The translations under genes were made by a program, and so were the position numbers. Of a stretch of 64,000 nt of DNA, positions 27,425-38,500 are shown piece after piece. The notes beneath the pieces were generated by a model. That model made no database searches and was not told the DNA's origin. It saw nothing but the letters and a program-made list of their open reading frames with translations. This DNA comes from Streptomyces sp. SPB162 (GTDB lineage Bacteria; Actinomycetota; Actinomycetes; Streptomycetales; Streptomycetaceae): positions 2,976,001 to 3,040,000 of the forward strand of contig NZ_JAQFII010000001.1 of the NCBI RefSeq assembly GCF_029504575.1, given 5' to 3'. The stretch's first letter is position 1; every line of letters starts with the position of its first letter.

Positions 27425-28777
27425 ATGGCCTCGACGGTGACCACGGGGGGCGCGGCCGCGGCCGGCCCACCCCCCGTGAAGCGCAAGAGTCTGCTGGGCA
27501 CCCGCCCCGGGGTGGCGCTGGCCTTCCTGCTGCCCGCGCTGCTGCTGCTGGGCGCGCTGGTGGTGTACCCGATCGGGTACACCGTCCAGCGCAGCTTCTT
27601 CGACGCGGACAACTCGGCGTTCGTCGGCCTGAAGAACTTCGGCGAGGTCTTCACCGACCACGCCAATCTGACGGCCGTCAAGAACAACGCCATCTGGGTG
27701 ATCGTCGCTCCGGTGGTGGCCACCGTGCTGGGCCTGATCTTCGCGGTGCTGACCGAACGGGTCTCCTGGGGAACGGCGTTCAAGCTCGTCGTCTTCATGC
27801 CGATGGCGATCTCGATGCTGGCCGCGGGGATCATCTTCCGGCTGGTGTACGAGAACGATCCCGACCGCGGCGTCGCCAACGCCGTCGTGGTCGGGATCCA
27901 CGACACGTTCGCCGAGGCGTCCGCCTATCCGGGTGCCCGACCGCGTCCGAACGCGGATCTCGCGCCGACGGCCGGCGGCTCGTTCACCACCAAGGCGCAG
28001 GCGCAGCCGGGCACGTCGGCGGCGCTGCCGCTGATCGGGATCCCGCCGAACAAGATCCCGGGCGACGCGCAGGACGCGAAGGCGGCCGCGCCCGCCGCGG
28101 ACGGCGGGGTCTCGGGCACCGTGTGGCTGGACTTCAAGGCCGGTGGCGGCGGGAAGGCCGGTGCGATCGACCCGGGCGAGAAGGCGCTGCCCGGCGTCAA
28201 GGTCGAGGCGGTGAAGGACGGGAAGGTGGTCGCGTCGGCGAAGTCCGGTGACGACGGCACGTTCACGCTGCCGGCCTCGGCCGCCGGGGCCAATCTGCGG
28301 CTGCCCGCGTCCAACTTCGCCACCCAGTACAACGGGGTGGACTGGCTCGGTCCGAGCCTGGTCACGCCGTCGATCATCGTCTCCTACATCTGGATGTGGG
28401 CGGGGTTCGCGATGGTGCTGATCGCGGCCGGCCTGGCGGGCGTGCCGCGGGAACTGCTGGAGCAGGCCCGGGTGGACGGCGCGAACGAGTGGCAGGTGTT
28501 CCGGAAGATCACCGTGCCGCTGCTGGCACCGGTGCTGGTGGTGGTCCTCATCACGCTGATGATCAACGTGCTGAAGATCTTCGACCTCGTCTACATCATC
28601 GCGCCCGGCGCCTCGCAGAACGACGCCAACGTGCTCGCTCTGCAGCTGTACCTGAAGTCCTTCGGCGGTGGCAACGACCAGGGCGTCGGCAGTGCGATCG
28701 GCGTCCTCCTGCTGCTGCTCGTCCTGCCCGTGATGATCTTCAATATCCGGCGGCTGCGCAGAGAGGCACGACGATGA
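27425..28777 (+). CDS. ABC sugar permease (MalF type) with inserted beta-sandwich domain
   Basis: A 450-residue inner-membrane permease, about 150 longer than usual. The normal parts are the N-terminal helices (about 25-145) and the C-terminal helices with the EAA loop EQARVDGANEWQVFRKITVP. Between them, at about 160-307, is an extracytoplasmic insertion with a disordered Ala/Pro stretch and then GTVWLDFKAGGGGKAGAIDP, LPGVKVEAVKDGKVVASAKS and GDDGTFTLP (about 227-290), which resembles an SdrD-B or carboxypeptidase-regulatory-like fold. It lies 7 bp after the binding-protein gene and overlaps the next gene by ATGA. Confidence 0.9.
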   Translation: MASTVTTGGAAAAGPPPVKRKSLLGTRPGVALAFLLPALLLLGALVVYPIGYTVQRSFFDADNSAFVGLKNFGEVFTDHANLTAVKNNAIWVIVAPVVATVLGLIFAVLTERVSWGTAFKLVVFMPMAISMLAAGIIFRLVYENDPDRGVANAVVVGIHDTFAEASAYPGARPRPNADLAPTAGGSFTTKAQAQPGTSAALPLIGIPPNKIPGDAQDAKAAAPAADGGVSGTVWLDFKAGGGGKAGAIDPGEKALPGVKVEAVKDGKVVASAKSGDDGTFTLPASAAGANLRLPASNFATQYNGVDWLGPSLVTPSIIVSYIWMWAGFAMVLIAAGLAGVPRELLEQARVDGANEWQVFRKITVPLLAPVLVVVLITLMINVLKIFDLVYIIAPGASQNDANVLALQLYLKSFGGGNDQGVGSAIGVLLLLLVLPVMIFNIRRLRREARR

Positions 28778-29625
28778 GCGCGATCGCGGCGAAACTCGCC
28801 TCCTGGGTCAGCGGGGGCGCGGTACGCGTCTTCCTCATCGTGGTCGCGCTCTTCTGGCTGCTGCCGACCATCGGCCTCCTGCTGTCCTCCCTGCGCGACC
28901 CCACGGACATCGCGGCGTCCGGCTGGTGGAAGGTGTTCAGCGCGCCCTCCGAGCTCACCGTCTCCAACTACAAGTCGCTGCTCAGCAACGACACCGTCGT
29001 CAACTCGCTGCTCAACACCATCCTGATCACCGTCCCCACCACGCTGCTCGTCGTCGTCATCGGCTCGCTGGCCGGCTACGCCTTCGCGTGGATGGACTTC
29101 CGCGGCCGCGACTGGTGGTTCCTGGCCGTGGTGGGGCTGCTGGTGGTCCCCGTCCAGGTGGCGCTGATCCCGGTCGCCCAGCTCTTCGGGAAGATCGGCA
29201 TCTTCGGCGACATCACCGGTGTCGTGCTCTTCCACACCGCCTTCGGCCTGCCGTTCGCGATCTTCCTGCTGCGAAACTTCTTCGCCGAGATCCCGCGCGA
29301 ACTGCTGGAGGCGGCGCGGCTGGACGGAGCCGGCGAGCTGCGGCTCTTCACCACCGTGATCATGCCGCTGGGCGGCCCCGCCATCGCCTCGCTGGGCATC
29401 TTCCAGTTCCTGTGGGTGTGGAACGACATGCTGGTGGCGCTGATCTTCGCCGACAGCGACTCGCAGCCGATCACCGTCGCCCTGCAGCAGCAGGTCCGGC
29501 AGTTCGGCAGCAACATCGACATCCTCGCGCCGGGCGCGTTCGTGTCCATGGTCGTCCCGCTCGTGGTGTTCTTCGCCTTCCAGCGGCAGTTCGTCTCGGG
29601 GGTGATGGCCGGCGCCGTGAAGTAG
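28774..29625 (+). CDS. ABC sugar permease (MalG type)
   Basis: A 283-residue permease with six hydrophobic segments and the EAA loop EAARLDGAGELRLFTTVIMPLGGP. It pairs with the upstream permease. Start ATG 28774 overlaps the previous stop as ATGA, indicating translational coupling. The operon lacks an ATPase gene; Streptomyces carbohydrate importers commonly share the MsiK ATPase encoded elsewhere. Confidence 0.93.
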   Translation: MSAIAAKLASWVSGGAVRVFLIVVALFWLLPTIGLLLSSLRDPTDIAASGWWKVFSAPSELTVSNYKSLLSNDTVVNSLLNTILITVPTTLLVVVIGSLAGYAFAWMDFRGRDWWFLAVVGLLVVPVQVALIPVAQLFGKIGIFGDITGVVLFHTAFGLPFAIFLLRNFFAEIPRELLEAARLDGAGELRLFTTVIMPLGGPAIASLGIFQFLWVWNDMLVALIFADSDSQPITVALQQQVRQFGSNIDILAPGAFVSMVVPLVVFFAFQRQFVSGVMAGAVK

Positions 29626-29730
29626 CCGCGGTCAGTGGGCGCGGGGCGGCGCGCCATCACTCAGGGCATGCGACCGGCTACGCTGTGTGGAGCAGGCAGC
29701 CACGCCGGGTCGCGCAGGACCGGCGACGGG

Positions 29731-29759
29731 AGGGGACGGGCTCGAAGAGCCCGTCCCCT
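29731..29759 (+). terminator. Terminator of the ABC transporter operon
   Basis: AGGGGACGGGCTC and GAGCCCGTCCCCT form a perfect 13-bp stem with a GAA loop. It also lies 36 bp before the next gene start, so it may act in that gene's leader. Confidence 0.82.
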
Positions 29760-29794
29760 GCACCCAACCCCGCCCGAAAGGCCCGAGCCACCGT

Positions 29795-32700
29795 ATGACG
29801 CCCCGACTGACCGTCGTCGTCCCCGTCCACAACGTCGAGCGGTATCTGGAGGATTGCCTCCGGTCGGTCGCGGAGCAGACGCTGGACGCCCTCGACGTGG
29901 TGATGGTCGACGACGGTCCCGCGGACCGCACCCCGGAGATCGCGCGGCGGTTCGCCGAGAGAGACCGGCGCTTCCGCCTGGTCCGGGCCGCCCGTCCGGA
30001 GACCCGGGGCCTCGGTCACGCGCGCAACGCCGGAGCCGGGCAGGCGGATCCCCGCACCACGTACCTGACCTTCCTCGACGGTGACGACACCCTCCCGCCG
30101 CGCTGGTACGAGAAGTTGGTGACCCTGCTGGACCGCTCGGGCGCGGAGTTCGCGACCGCCTTCCCGGCCGTCGGCACCGGAACCGCGCCGTGGGCGGACC
30201 GTTCGGCGACGAACAAGGTGTTCCGTCGCACCTTCTGGGACCGGCACGCGCTCGCCTTCCCCGAAGACGTCCGCCACGAGGACAGCGCGGTCACGATCCG
30301 CGCGCATGTCCTCGCCGAGACCGTCGACGTCCTGCACGAGCGCAAAGGCGAACGGGGCAGCCGCCGTTCGACCGTTCGCCGCACCGACGTCCAGGACCTC
30401 CGGGACCGCTTCGCCGCCGTCGACGGCGTCAGCCGTTTCCTCGACACGTCGGCACCGGCACGCAAGAAGCTCTACGACCGCTCCGTCCTCGCCGATGACC
30501 TGCCGGACTGCGCGACGGCGCTGCCGGCGGCCGGCCCCGAGTACCGGGAGGTCTTCATGGACCGCGCCCGGGACTTCCTCGCCCGTGTCGACCCCGCGCT
30601 CCACGGCGAACTCCCGGTGGCACTGCGGATCAGGTATCACCTCGTCCGCGAGGGCAGGCTCGACGACCTGCTCGCCCTGCTGGCGCACGAGGCGCGCAAC
30701 CACGGCGGCTTCGCCGTCACCGGCCCCCCGTTCCGCAGGCGCGCCGAGATCCCCGTCGCCGCGGGCGCCGGTGGCATGATCCGGGCTGCCGCACGACGTG
30801 GCCGCGCTGTCCGCGGCCGACCTCCCCGTACGGTCGCGGCTCCTCGAAACGCGCTGGCAGGACGGCAAACTCGTCCTCAGGGGCTACGCGTACATCCGGA
30901 ACCTGGACGCGTCCGTCCGGCGCAGGTCCCTGAAGGCCGCGGTGCTGACCTCGGGCCGCCGCAGGCTCCTGCTCCCCCTGCGAACCGTGCCGGCCCCGGA
31001 GGCCACGGACGCCTCGGACCAGGAGCAGCACTGCTACGACTGGTCCGGCTTCGAGATCACCGTCGACCCCGCGCGGCTGCGCCGCGGCGGGCGGTGGAGT
31101 GCCGGCCAGTGGCGGATCGGCGTCACCGTGGCGACCTCCGGCGTCGTCAGGACCACCGAGGTGCGCGCGGGGGACACCGGCTCGGCCGCCTCTCCGGCAC
31201 CGCTCCCCCTGGGCGACGGGATGCGCCTCGTCCCGTCCTTCGACGCGGGCCGGCTGCGGCTGGGCGTCGAACCGGTCGACGTCCGGCTCGCCGGCCACCG
31301 GGCGCTGGACGACGACACCGTCGAACTCCGCACCCTCAACGGGGGCAAGGAGCAGCCGCACACCCTGCGGCTGACGCATCGTGCCTCCGGCACGTTCCTC
31401 GAGTACCCCGCCGTCTGCCGCCCGGCCGATCCCGCGGGGCAGCCCGGCAGCGTCGTCACCTCCAGGTTCTCCCTCGCCGACCTGACGGCCGCCCGTGCCG
31501 CCTTCGACGCGGAGGCCCACGAAGCCCCCGAAGCCCCCGGGGGCAGCGTGGTGTGGGACGTCGCCTTCACCCTGACCGACGGATCGACCCGGATCGCCGT
31601 CGACCCGTCCGCGCCCCAGGGCCGTTACGCCGGCGGCCCCGGCCGTGAGCTGGTGCTCGGGGCCACCCCGGCCGGCGACCTGGAGCTGCGGGACCGCACG
31701 CCCCGACCGGTGGCCGACCACGTGGAGGTGCTGGCGGACGGCTCGCTCCTCATCGAGGGCGAACTGCCGGCCGCGACCGCCGCGGGCGCCGAACTGGTGC
31801 TGCGGCACGGCACGCACCGGGCGCGGACCGTCTTCCCGGTCACCTCGCACGGGGACCGCTTCAGCATCACCTTCCGGCCGGTGGAGGCAGCGCCGGCCGA
31901 GGGCCGCTGGCACCTCCACCTGCGCACGAAAGCCGCCGAAGACGCCGAACGCCGCACGGCGGACGCCGAAACCCCCGTCCATGTGGCCCCCTCCGCCTTC
32001 CCCGCCCTCCCCCTCCTCCTCGCCGGCGGCGACCTCGCACTCGACCGGCACCGCCACGACCGGCTGTTCCTCGACGCCGGCCCCGCCGTGGCGCCGGAGG
32101 ACCGCGGCCCCTACCGCGGGCGGCTGCTGCGCGAGCGGCACTATCCGCGGTCCCGCGCCCGCGCGCTGCGCGACACCGTCCTCTACAGCAGCTTCGAGGG
32201 CCGCCAGTATTCGGACTCGCCGCGCGCCGTGCACGAGGAGCTGGTGCGCCGGGACGCCGCCCTGGACCACCTGTGGGTGGTCCGCGACGCCCGCGTGCAG
32301 CTGCCTCCGACGGCCCGTGCCGTCATCCACGGCAGCGCGGCGTGGCATGAGGCGCTCGCCCGCACCCGTCACCTCGTCACCAACACCCACCTGCCCGCCT
32401 GGTTCGAGCGGCGCAACGGCCAGCGGGTCCTGCAGACGTGGCACGGCACGCCCCTCAAGCGCATCGGGCACGACCTGGCCGGAACCCTGTGCGCCGACCT
32501 GCCCCACCTGTGGCCGCAGCCCGGCCGCGGTCACCAGTGGGACGTGCTGATCTCCCCGAACCCGTACAGCACCCCGCTGCTGCGCCAGGCGCTCGGTTAC
32601 GACGGCGAGGTCGTCGAGACCGGGCTGCCGCGCACCGACGTGCTCTTCGCCGACGACCGGGACAAGCTCGCCGAGGAGGTCCGCAACCGGCTCGGCCTGC

Positions 32701-33254
32701 CGGCGGGCAAGCGGGTCGTCCTGTACGCCCCGACGCAGCGTGACGACCGGGTGTACGACGACCGGCACTACCGGCTGGACCTGGCTCTGGACCTGGCCGC
32801 CGCCGAGTCGGCGCTCGCCGCCGACCACGTGCTCCTGGTGCGCGCGCACCCGCTGGTCGCGGACCGGGTTCCGGTCAACGGCGGCGGGTTCGCCCGCGAC
32901 GTGTCCGGCTACCCGGACCTCGCGGAGCTGCTGCTGGTCGCGGACGTCCTCGTCACCGACTACTCGTCCGTCATGACGGACTTCGCGAACACCGGGCGCC
33001 CCATGCTGTTCCTCACGCCGGACCTGGACCACTACCGGGACACCGTCCGCGGCTTCTACCTCGATTTCGAGGGCCGGGCGCCCGGACCGCTCCTGCGCGG
33101 CACCGACGACCTGATCGGCGCACTGCGGGATCTGGACTCCGTCACCCGCGAGAGTGCGGAGAGGTACGCCCGTTTCCATACCGCCTTCTGCCCCCTGGAT
33201 GACGGTCTGGCCGCCTCCAGGGTCGCTGACCTGCTACTTTCCGATCGCGCCTGA
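29795..33254 (+). pseudogene. Glycosyltransferase family 2 / CDP-glycerol glycerophosphotransferase fusion, frame broken at about 30783
   Basis: The first part, from ATG 29795, is a GT2 enzyme (LTVVVPVHNVERYLEDCLRS, DGDDTLPPRW) of about 330 residues. At 30783-30785 one extra G shifts the frame; without it, GMIRLPHDVAALSAADLPV leads into a second part of about 820 residues ending at 33254. That part is a TagF/TarF-like glycerophosphotransferase: LQTWHGTPLKRIGHDL, VVLYAPTQRDD and VTDYSSVMTDF. The complete enzyme, about 1150 residues, would build a poly(glycerol-phosphate) or related wall teichoic polymer. The distal half could be separately translated from GTG 30798, but no Shine-Dalgarno is seen. 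Confidence 0.85.
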
Positions 33255-33435
33255 GGTCCGGCACTCCGCCGTGCCCATCGGCCCTGGTGTTCGCGTTCGC
33301 CGCGCTGCTAGCGTTCACGGACACCGCCTTCCGTCCAGGTCGACTCAGACAGGATCGCCCACGGCGGTCCCCGGGCCGGGCCGCCTGTCGTCACCCAGCG
33401 TTCTTCCCGCATCCCAGAGAAAGCTACTCCGGCTG

Positions 33436-34053
33436 ATGTCCGACACTTCGCAGGACCGCAAGAGCACCGCCGACGCCGGCTACACCGAACGTCTGGCGAC
33501 CCTGGAAAAGGCCGGTATCAAGCGGCTGCTTCCCACGCAGGCCCCGTACCGCTGGAACCTGCGCCGTCTGAAGCTGGGCCGGGTGCTCGACATCGGGTGC
33601 GGGCTGGGCCGGAACCTGCAGAACTGCGGTCCGGACAGCGTGGGTGTGGACCACAACCCGACGTCGGTGGCGATCGCCCGTGAGCGCGGCCTGACCGCGT
33701 ACACCCCGGAGGAACTGGCCGAGGCGGCGGACTGCGGGCCCGGCTCCTTCGACAGCCTGCTGTGCGCGCACGTGCTGGAGCACCTGGACGAGGACGTGGC
33801 GTCCGGTCTGCTCACCCAGTACCTGCCGTACGTGAAGCCCGGCGGCTCGGTGGTCCTCATCACCCCGCAGGAGGCCGGCTACCGCACGGACGCCACGCAT
33901 GTGCGCTTCATCGGCTTCGAGGAACTGCGGGCCTACGCCGCCGAGGCGGGTCTGACCACGCGGCGCGCGTACTCCTTCCCGTTCCCCCGCGCCGCCGGGA
34001 AGGTCTTCCCCTACAACGAGTTCGTCCTGGTCTCCTCGGCTCCGGCGGCCTGA
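33436..34053 (+). CDS. Class I SAM-dependent methyltransferase
   Basis: A 205-residue protein with SAM-binding motif I VLDIGCGLGRNLQN (about 50-63), an acidic motif II (SVGVDHNP), and the post-motif LLCAHVLEHL. Substrate is unknown; the location after a wall-polymer synthase suggests cell-surface glycan modification, which is inference. The start MSDTSQDRKS is preferred to an upstream extension overlapping the previous gene. Confidence 0.87.
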   Translation: MSDTSQDRKSTADAGYTERLATLEKAGIKRLLPTQAPYRWNLRRLKLGRVLDIGCGLGRNLQNCGPDSVGVDHNPTSVAIARERGLTAYTPEELAEAADCGPGSFDSLLCAHVLEHLDEDVASGLLTQYLPYVKPGGSVVLITPQEAGYRTDATHVRFIGFEELRAYAAEAGLTTRRAYSFPFPRAAGKVFPYNEFVLVSSAPAA

Positions 34054-34161
34054 TCCGGCCGTACCGCGAACCCTCCGCGCCCCCGCCCTCCCGGTCCACC
34101 GGGACGACGGGGGCGCCGTGCGTTCCGGCGCCGCGCGCACGCGAGCGCGGAGCGTCCGCTC

Positions 34162-35508
34162 ATGGCCGGATTCCTGTGCCAGGGACAGGAGTTCGCACCG
34201 ATAGCATCGTCCTTCGATCGCCTATCGGGGGTGCCGGACATCGCCAGCAACGACAGCGTCAACGGTGACGCTCCCGGTGCGCTCGGCGCGCTGCGGCCGG
34301 AGGATCCCCGCGAGATCGCCGGATACCGGCTGCTCGCCAGGATCGGCGAGGGCGGCCTGGGCGCGGTCTACCTGTCGCACGCTCCGGGTGGGCAGCCCGT
34401 CGCCCTGAAAGTGGTCCGCCGGGAGTACGCGCGCGACGAGGGGTTCCGCAGGCGCTTCCAGTCGGACGTGCGGGCCGCGCTGGACGTGCGGGGCTACCAC
34501 GTCGTCCCGGTCGTCGGGCACGACTCCACCGGTGACCGGCCCTGGCTGGCCACCGCCTACATACCGGGCCTCTCCCTCGACGACGCGCTCGCCGTCTTCG
34601 GGCCGCTGCCGCCCACCGCCGTCCTGCAGCTGACCGGCTGTGTGGCCGGGGGGCTGCGCGCGGTGCACGGCTGCGGGATCGTCCACCGCGATCTCCAGCC
34701 GGGCAACGTCCTGCTGGGCGACGACGGTCCCTGGCTGGCGGACTACGGCCTCGCCGGAGCCGCGCAGTCCACGCGGCTGACGCGCGGCACGGGCCTCGTC
34801 GCGGCCCCGCAGTACATGTCTCCCGAGCACGCCGGCGGGGACGCCCTCACCCCCGCGACCGACGTCTTCTCGCTGGGCCTGGTCGCCGCCGTCGCCGCGT
34901 CGGGTCGCCATCCGTACGGCGAGGGCGGCCCCGGCGGTCCCGTGAGCATCGCCACCCGGATCGCCAACACGGCCCGCCGGCCGCCGGACCTGTCCGGCTA
35001 CCCGGACGTGCTGCGGCCGGTGCTGGAACGCTGTCTGGCCGCCGATCCCGCCGACCGGCCCACGGCCGCCGAGCTGGCCGAGCTGTGCGAGCGGGCGGCC
35101 GGGCGGCCGGTGCGCGACTTCACGGACTGGCTGCCGGAGCGGCTGACCGCGGAGATAGCGCGGCGCACCGCCGCGGCCCGGCGGCCGCCCGCTCCGGAAC
35201 CCCTGACATCCGACGCACCGCCGGACGACCCCGTCCCCGGGGTCTCGCCGGGCAACCTCTTCGGTCCGGTCGTCGCCACCTGGTCCAACTGGGGCACCGC
35301 CACACCCGATGTCGCGCCGGTGGGCGGCACGTACCGGCAGCAGACGCTCCTCGCGATCGCCGGCAGCATCGTCGCGCTGCTCCTCGCGGTGACCCTGACC
35401 TTCGCCTTCCTGCGCAACAGCGGCCACGACCCGGCACCGTCCCCTCCCGCGCCCACCACTTCCGGGCAGCCGTCGCCGGGCCCGTCCCCACCGGCGACCA
35501 CCCGCTGA
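34162..35508 (+). CDS. Membrane-anchored Ser/Thr kinase-like protein with altered catalytic motifs
   Basis: A kinase fold with glycine loop IGEGGLGAVY and ATP-binding lysine in VALKVV. The catalytic loop reads HRDLQPGNV (Gln for the usual Lys) and the DFG motif is DYG. A membrane helix (QQTLLAIAGSIVALLLAVTL) lies near the C-terminus with a Pro/Ser tail outside. The conserved aspartates remain, so activity is possible but not assured. The frame opens at ATG 34162 (448 aa); GTG 34228 (VPDIASNDSVNG) is an alternative start. Confidence 0.82.
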   Translation: MAGFLCQGQEFAPIASSFDRLSGVPDIASNDSVNGDAPGALGALRPEDPREIAGYRLLARIGEGGLGAVYLSHAPGGQPVALKVVRREYARDEGFRRRFQSDVRAALDVRGYHVVPVVGHDSTGDRPWLATAYIPGLSLDDALAVFGPLPPTAVLQLTGCVAGGLRAVHGCGIVHRDLQPGNVLLGDDGPWLADYGLAGAAQSTRLTRGTGLVAAPQYMSPEHAGGDALTPATDVFSLGLVAAVAASGRHPYGEGGPGGPVSIATRIANTARRPPDLSGYPDVLRPVLERCLAADPADRPTAAELAELCERAAGRPVRDFTDWLPERLTAEIARRTAAARRPPAPEPLTSDAPPDDPVPGVSPGNLFGPVVATWSNWGTATPDVAPVGGTYRQQTLLAIAGSIVALLLAVTLTFAFLRNSGHDPAPSPPAPTTSGQPSPGPSPPATTR

Positions 35509-35525
35509 CGCCTCACCGACAGCGC

Positions 35526-35566
35526 GACGCCGGCCGGACCCCGGGGTACGGGGTCCGGCCGGCGTC
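35526..35566. terminator. Bidirectional terminator between kinase-like and glutamate dehydrogenase genes
   Basis: GACGCCGGCCGGACCCCG and CGGGGTCCGGCCGGCGTC form a perfect 18-bp stem with a 5-base loop between convergent genes. Confidence 0.93.
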
Positions 35567-35593
35567 ATCGCGCGGTGTCAGCGGCGGGCGGTG

Positions 35594-38500
35594 TCAGCGG
35601 CGGGCGCGCAGCAGCGTGCGGAACGTCCGCATCGCGACCGAGAGGTTCGCGAGATCGAACTCCTCCGAGCCCTGGATCTCCTCGAGGGTGGTCCTGGCGC
35701 GGCCGATGAGCGCCGCGTTCTGCTCCTCCCACGTCTTGAAGCGCTGCTCCGGGGTGGAGGTGCCGTTCCCGGCGGCCAGCACGTCGGCGGTGAGCGAGGC
35801 GTGCGCCGCGAAGAGGTCCTCGCGGATGGCCGCGCGGGCCATCGACTGCCAGCGGTCGGCCCGCGGCAGCTCGATGATGCGGTCCAGCAGCTGGGTGATC
35901 CGGAGCCGGTCGGCGAGGTCGTAGTAGACCTCGGCGACCTCGATCGGGTCCTTGCCGGAGCGGTCCGCGACATCGACGATGTCGAGGGCCGGGAAGGCGG
36001 AGGAGAAGCCCGCGACCCGGGTGGCCAGCTCCGCCGGGACGCCCGCGCCGGTCAGCTCGTCGTAGATGTTCTGGTACCACTCCAGGTCGGCGCCGCGCAC
36101 CAGCTTCGGCAGCTGCGCCCAGACGGTCTCCACCCCGTCACGGAAGAACTCGATCGTCTCGGCGATCTGGAGCGGCTGCGGCCGGTTGTTGAGCAGCCAG
36201 CGCGTGGCGCGCTCGACGAGGCGGCGCGAGTGCAGCCTGACGCGGGTGAGCACGTCGGCGGGCACGGCGTTGTCGAGCGCCTCGACCGCGTCCCAGATCG
36301 CGGGGAGTCCGAAGATCGCGCGGGCGGCGGTGTGCGCCCGGACGATCTCCTCGCCGGTCGCCCCGATCTCCTCGCGGAAACGGTGCAGGAAGGTCGTGCC
36401 ACCGGTGTTGACGGTGTCGTTGACCAGCATCGTCGTGACGATCTCACGGTGCAGCGCGTGGTTCTCGATCTGCGGCGCGAACCGCTCGCGCAGCGGCTGC
36501 GGGAAGTAGTCGTGCAGCAGCGTGCGCAGGTACGGATCCTCCGGGAGGTCGGTGTGGATCAGCTCCTCCGCGACCGTGATCTTCGTGTACGCCATCAGCA
36601 CGGAGAGCTCGGGCTGGCTCAGGCCCTGGCCGTTGGCGAGCCGCTCGCGGATCTGCCGGTCGGTGGGGAGGAACTCCAGCGCCCGGTCGAGCCGGCCGTC
36701 GCGGACCAGCTTGCGCATGAAGCGCTGGTGGGCGTGGAGCAGGCTGGAGGCCTGCGCCATGCCGTTCCCCAGCGCCACGTTCTGCGCGTAGTTGTTGCGC
36801 AGCACGAGGCCGCCGACCTCGTCGGTCATCGCGGCGAGCAGCGTGTTGCGCTGCTTGACGGTCAGATCGCCGTCCGCGACCACGCTGTTGAGCAGGATCT
36901 TGATGTTGACCTCGTGGTCCGAGGCGTCCACACCGGCGCTGTTGTCGATCGCGTCGGTGTTGATCCTGCCGCCGTTCACGGCGAACTCGATCCGGCCGAG
37001 CTGCGTCAGCCCCAGGTTGCCGCCCTCGCCGACGACCTTGACCCGCAGGTCGGCGCCGTCGACGCGGATCGCGTCGTTGGCCTTGTCGCCGACGTCGGCG
37101 TGCGACTCGGTCGAGGCCTTGACGTAGGTGCCGATGCCGCCGTTCCAGAGCAGGTCCACGGGGGCCTGCAGGATCGCCTTCATCAGCTCGGCGGGCGTGA
37201 TCTTGGCGACGTTCGACTCGATGCCGAGCGCCTTGCGGACCTGCGCGGTGATCGGGATGGACTTGGCGCTGCGGGGGTGGACGCCGCCGCCCGCCGAGAT
37301 CAGCGACGTGTCGTAGTCGGCCCACGAGGAGCGCGGCAGCTCGAACATCCGACGCCGTTCGGCGAAGGAGGTGGCCGCGTCGGGGTTCGGGTCCAGGAAG
37401 ATGTGCCGGTGGTCGAAGGCGGCGATCAGCCGGATGTGCTCGCTGAGCAGCATCCCGTTGCCGAACACGTCGCCCGACATGTCGCCGACGCCGACGACCG
37501 TGAAGTCCTCGGACTGCGAGTCGTGGCCCATCTCGCGGAAGTGCCGCTTGACCGACTCCCAGGCGCCCTTGGCGGTGATGCCCATCTTCTTGTGGTCGTA
37601 GCCGACCGAGCCGCCGGAGGCGAACGCGTCGCCCAGCCAGAAGCCGTAGCTGACGGCGACCTCGTTGGCGATGTCGGAGAAGGACGCCGTGCCCTTGTCC
37701 GCCGCGACGACCAGGTACGTGTCGTCCTCGTCGTGCCGCACCACGCCGTTCGGCGGGACGACCTCGCCGCCCACCAGGTTGTCGGTGATGTCGAGCAGGC
37801 CGGAGATGAACGTCTTGTACGAGGCGATGCCCTCGGCCAGCCACGCGTCACGGTCCACCGCCGGGTCGGGCAGCCGCTTGCCGACGAAGCCGCCCTTGGC
37901 GCCGACCGGCACGATCACGGTGTTCTTCACCATCTGCGCCTTGACCAGGCCCAGTACCTCGGTACGGAAGTCCTCGCGCCGGTCGGACCAGCGCAGGCCG
38001 CCGCGGGCGACCTTGCCGAAGCGCAGGTGGACGCCCTCGACCCGCGGCGAGTACACCCAGATCTCGAACGCCGGGCGCGGCGCGGGCAGGTCCGGGATCG
38101 CCTGCGGGTCGAACTTCATCGACAGGTAGCTGTGCCACTGCCCGTCGTCGCGGCGCTGGAAGTAGTTGGTGCGCAGCGTCGCCTTGATGAGGGTGAGGAA
38201 GGAGCGCAGGATGCGGTCCTCGTCCAGCGAGGCGACCTGGTCGAGCGCGCCGTCGAGCTCCTCCAGGAGCCCGTCGGTCAGCTCCTTGCCGGCCCGCTGG
38301 TGGTCGGGCGACATCCGGGCCTGGAAGAGGTTGACCAGCAGCCGGGTGGTGTGGACGTTGTTGCGGAGGGTGTCCTCCATGTAGTCCTGGCTGAAGGTGG
38401 AGCCGGCCTGCCGCATGTACTTGGCGTAGGCGCGCAGCACCATGGCCTGGCGCCAGTTCAGCCCGGCGCGCAGCACCAGGGCGTTGAAGCCGTCGTTCTC

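Noticed and set aside
26035..29625. Missing ATPase as a sign of a broken ABC operon
   Set aside because: Streptomyces sugar importers normally share a distant MsiK ATPase, so absence here is expected.
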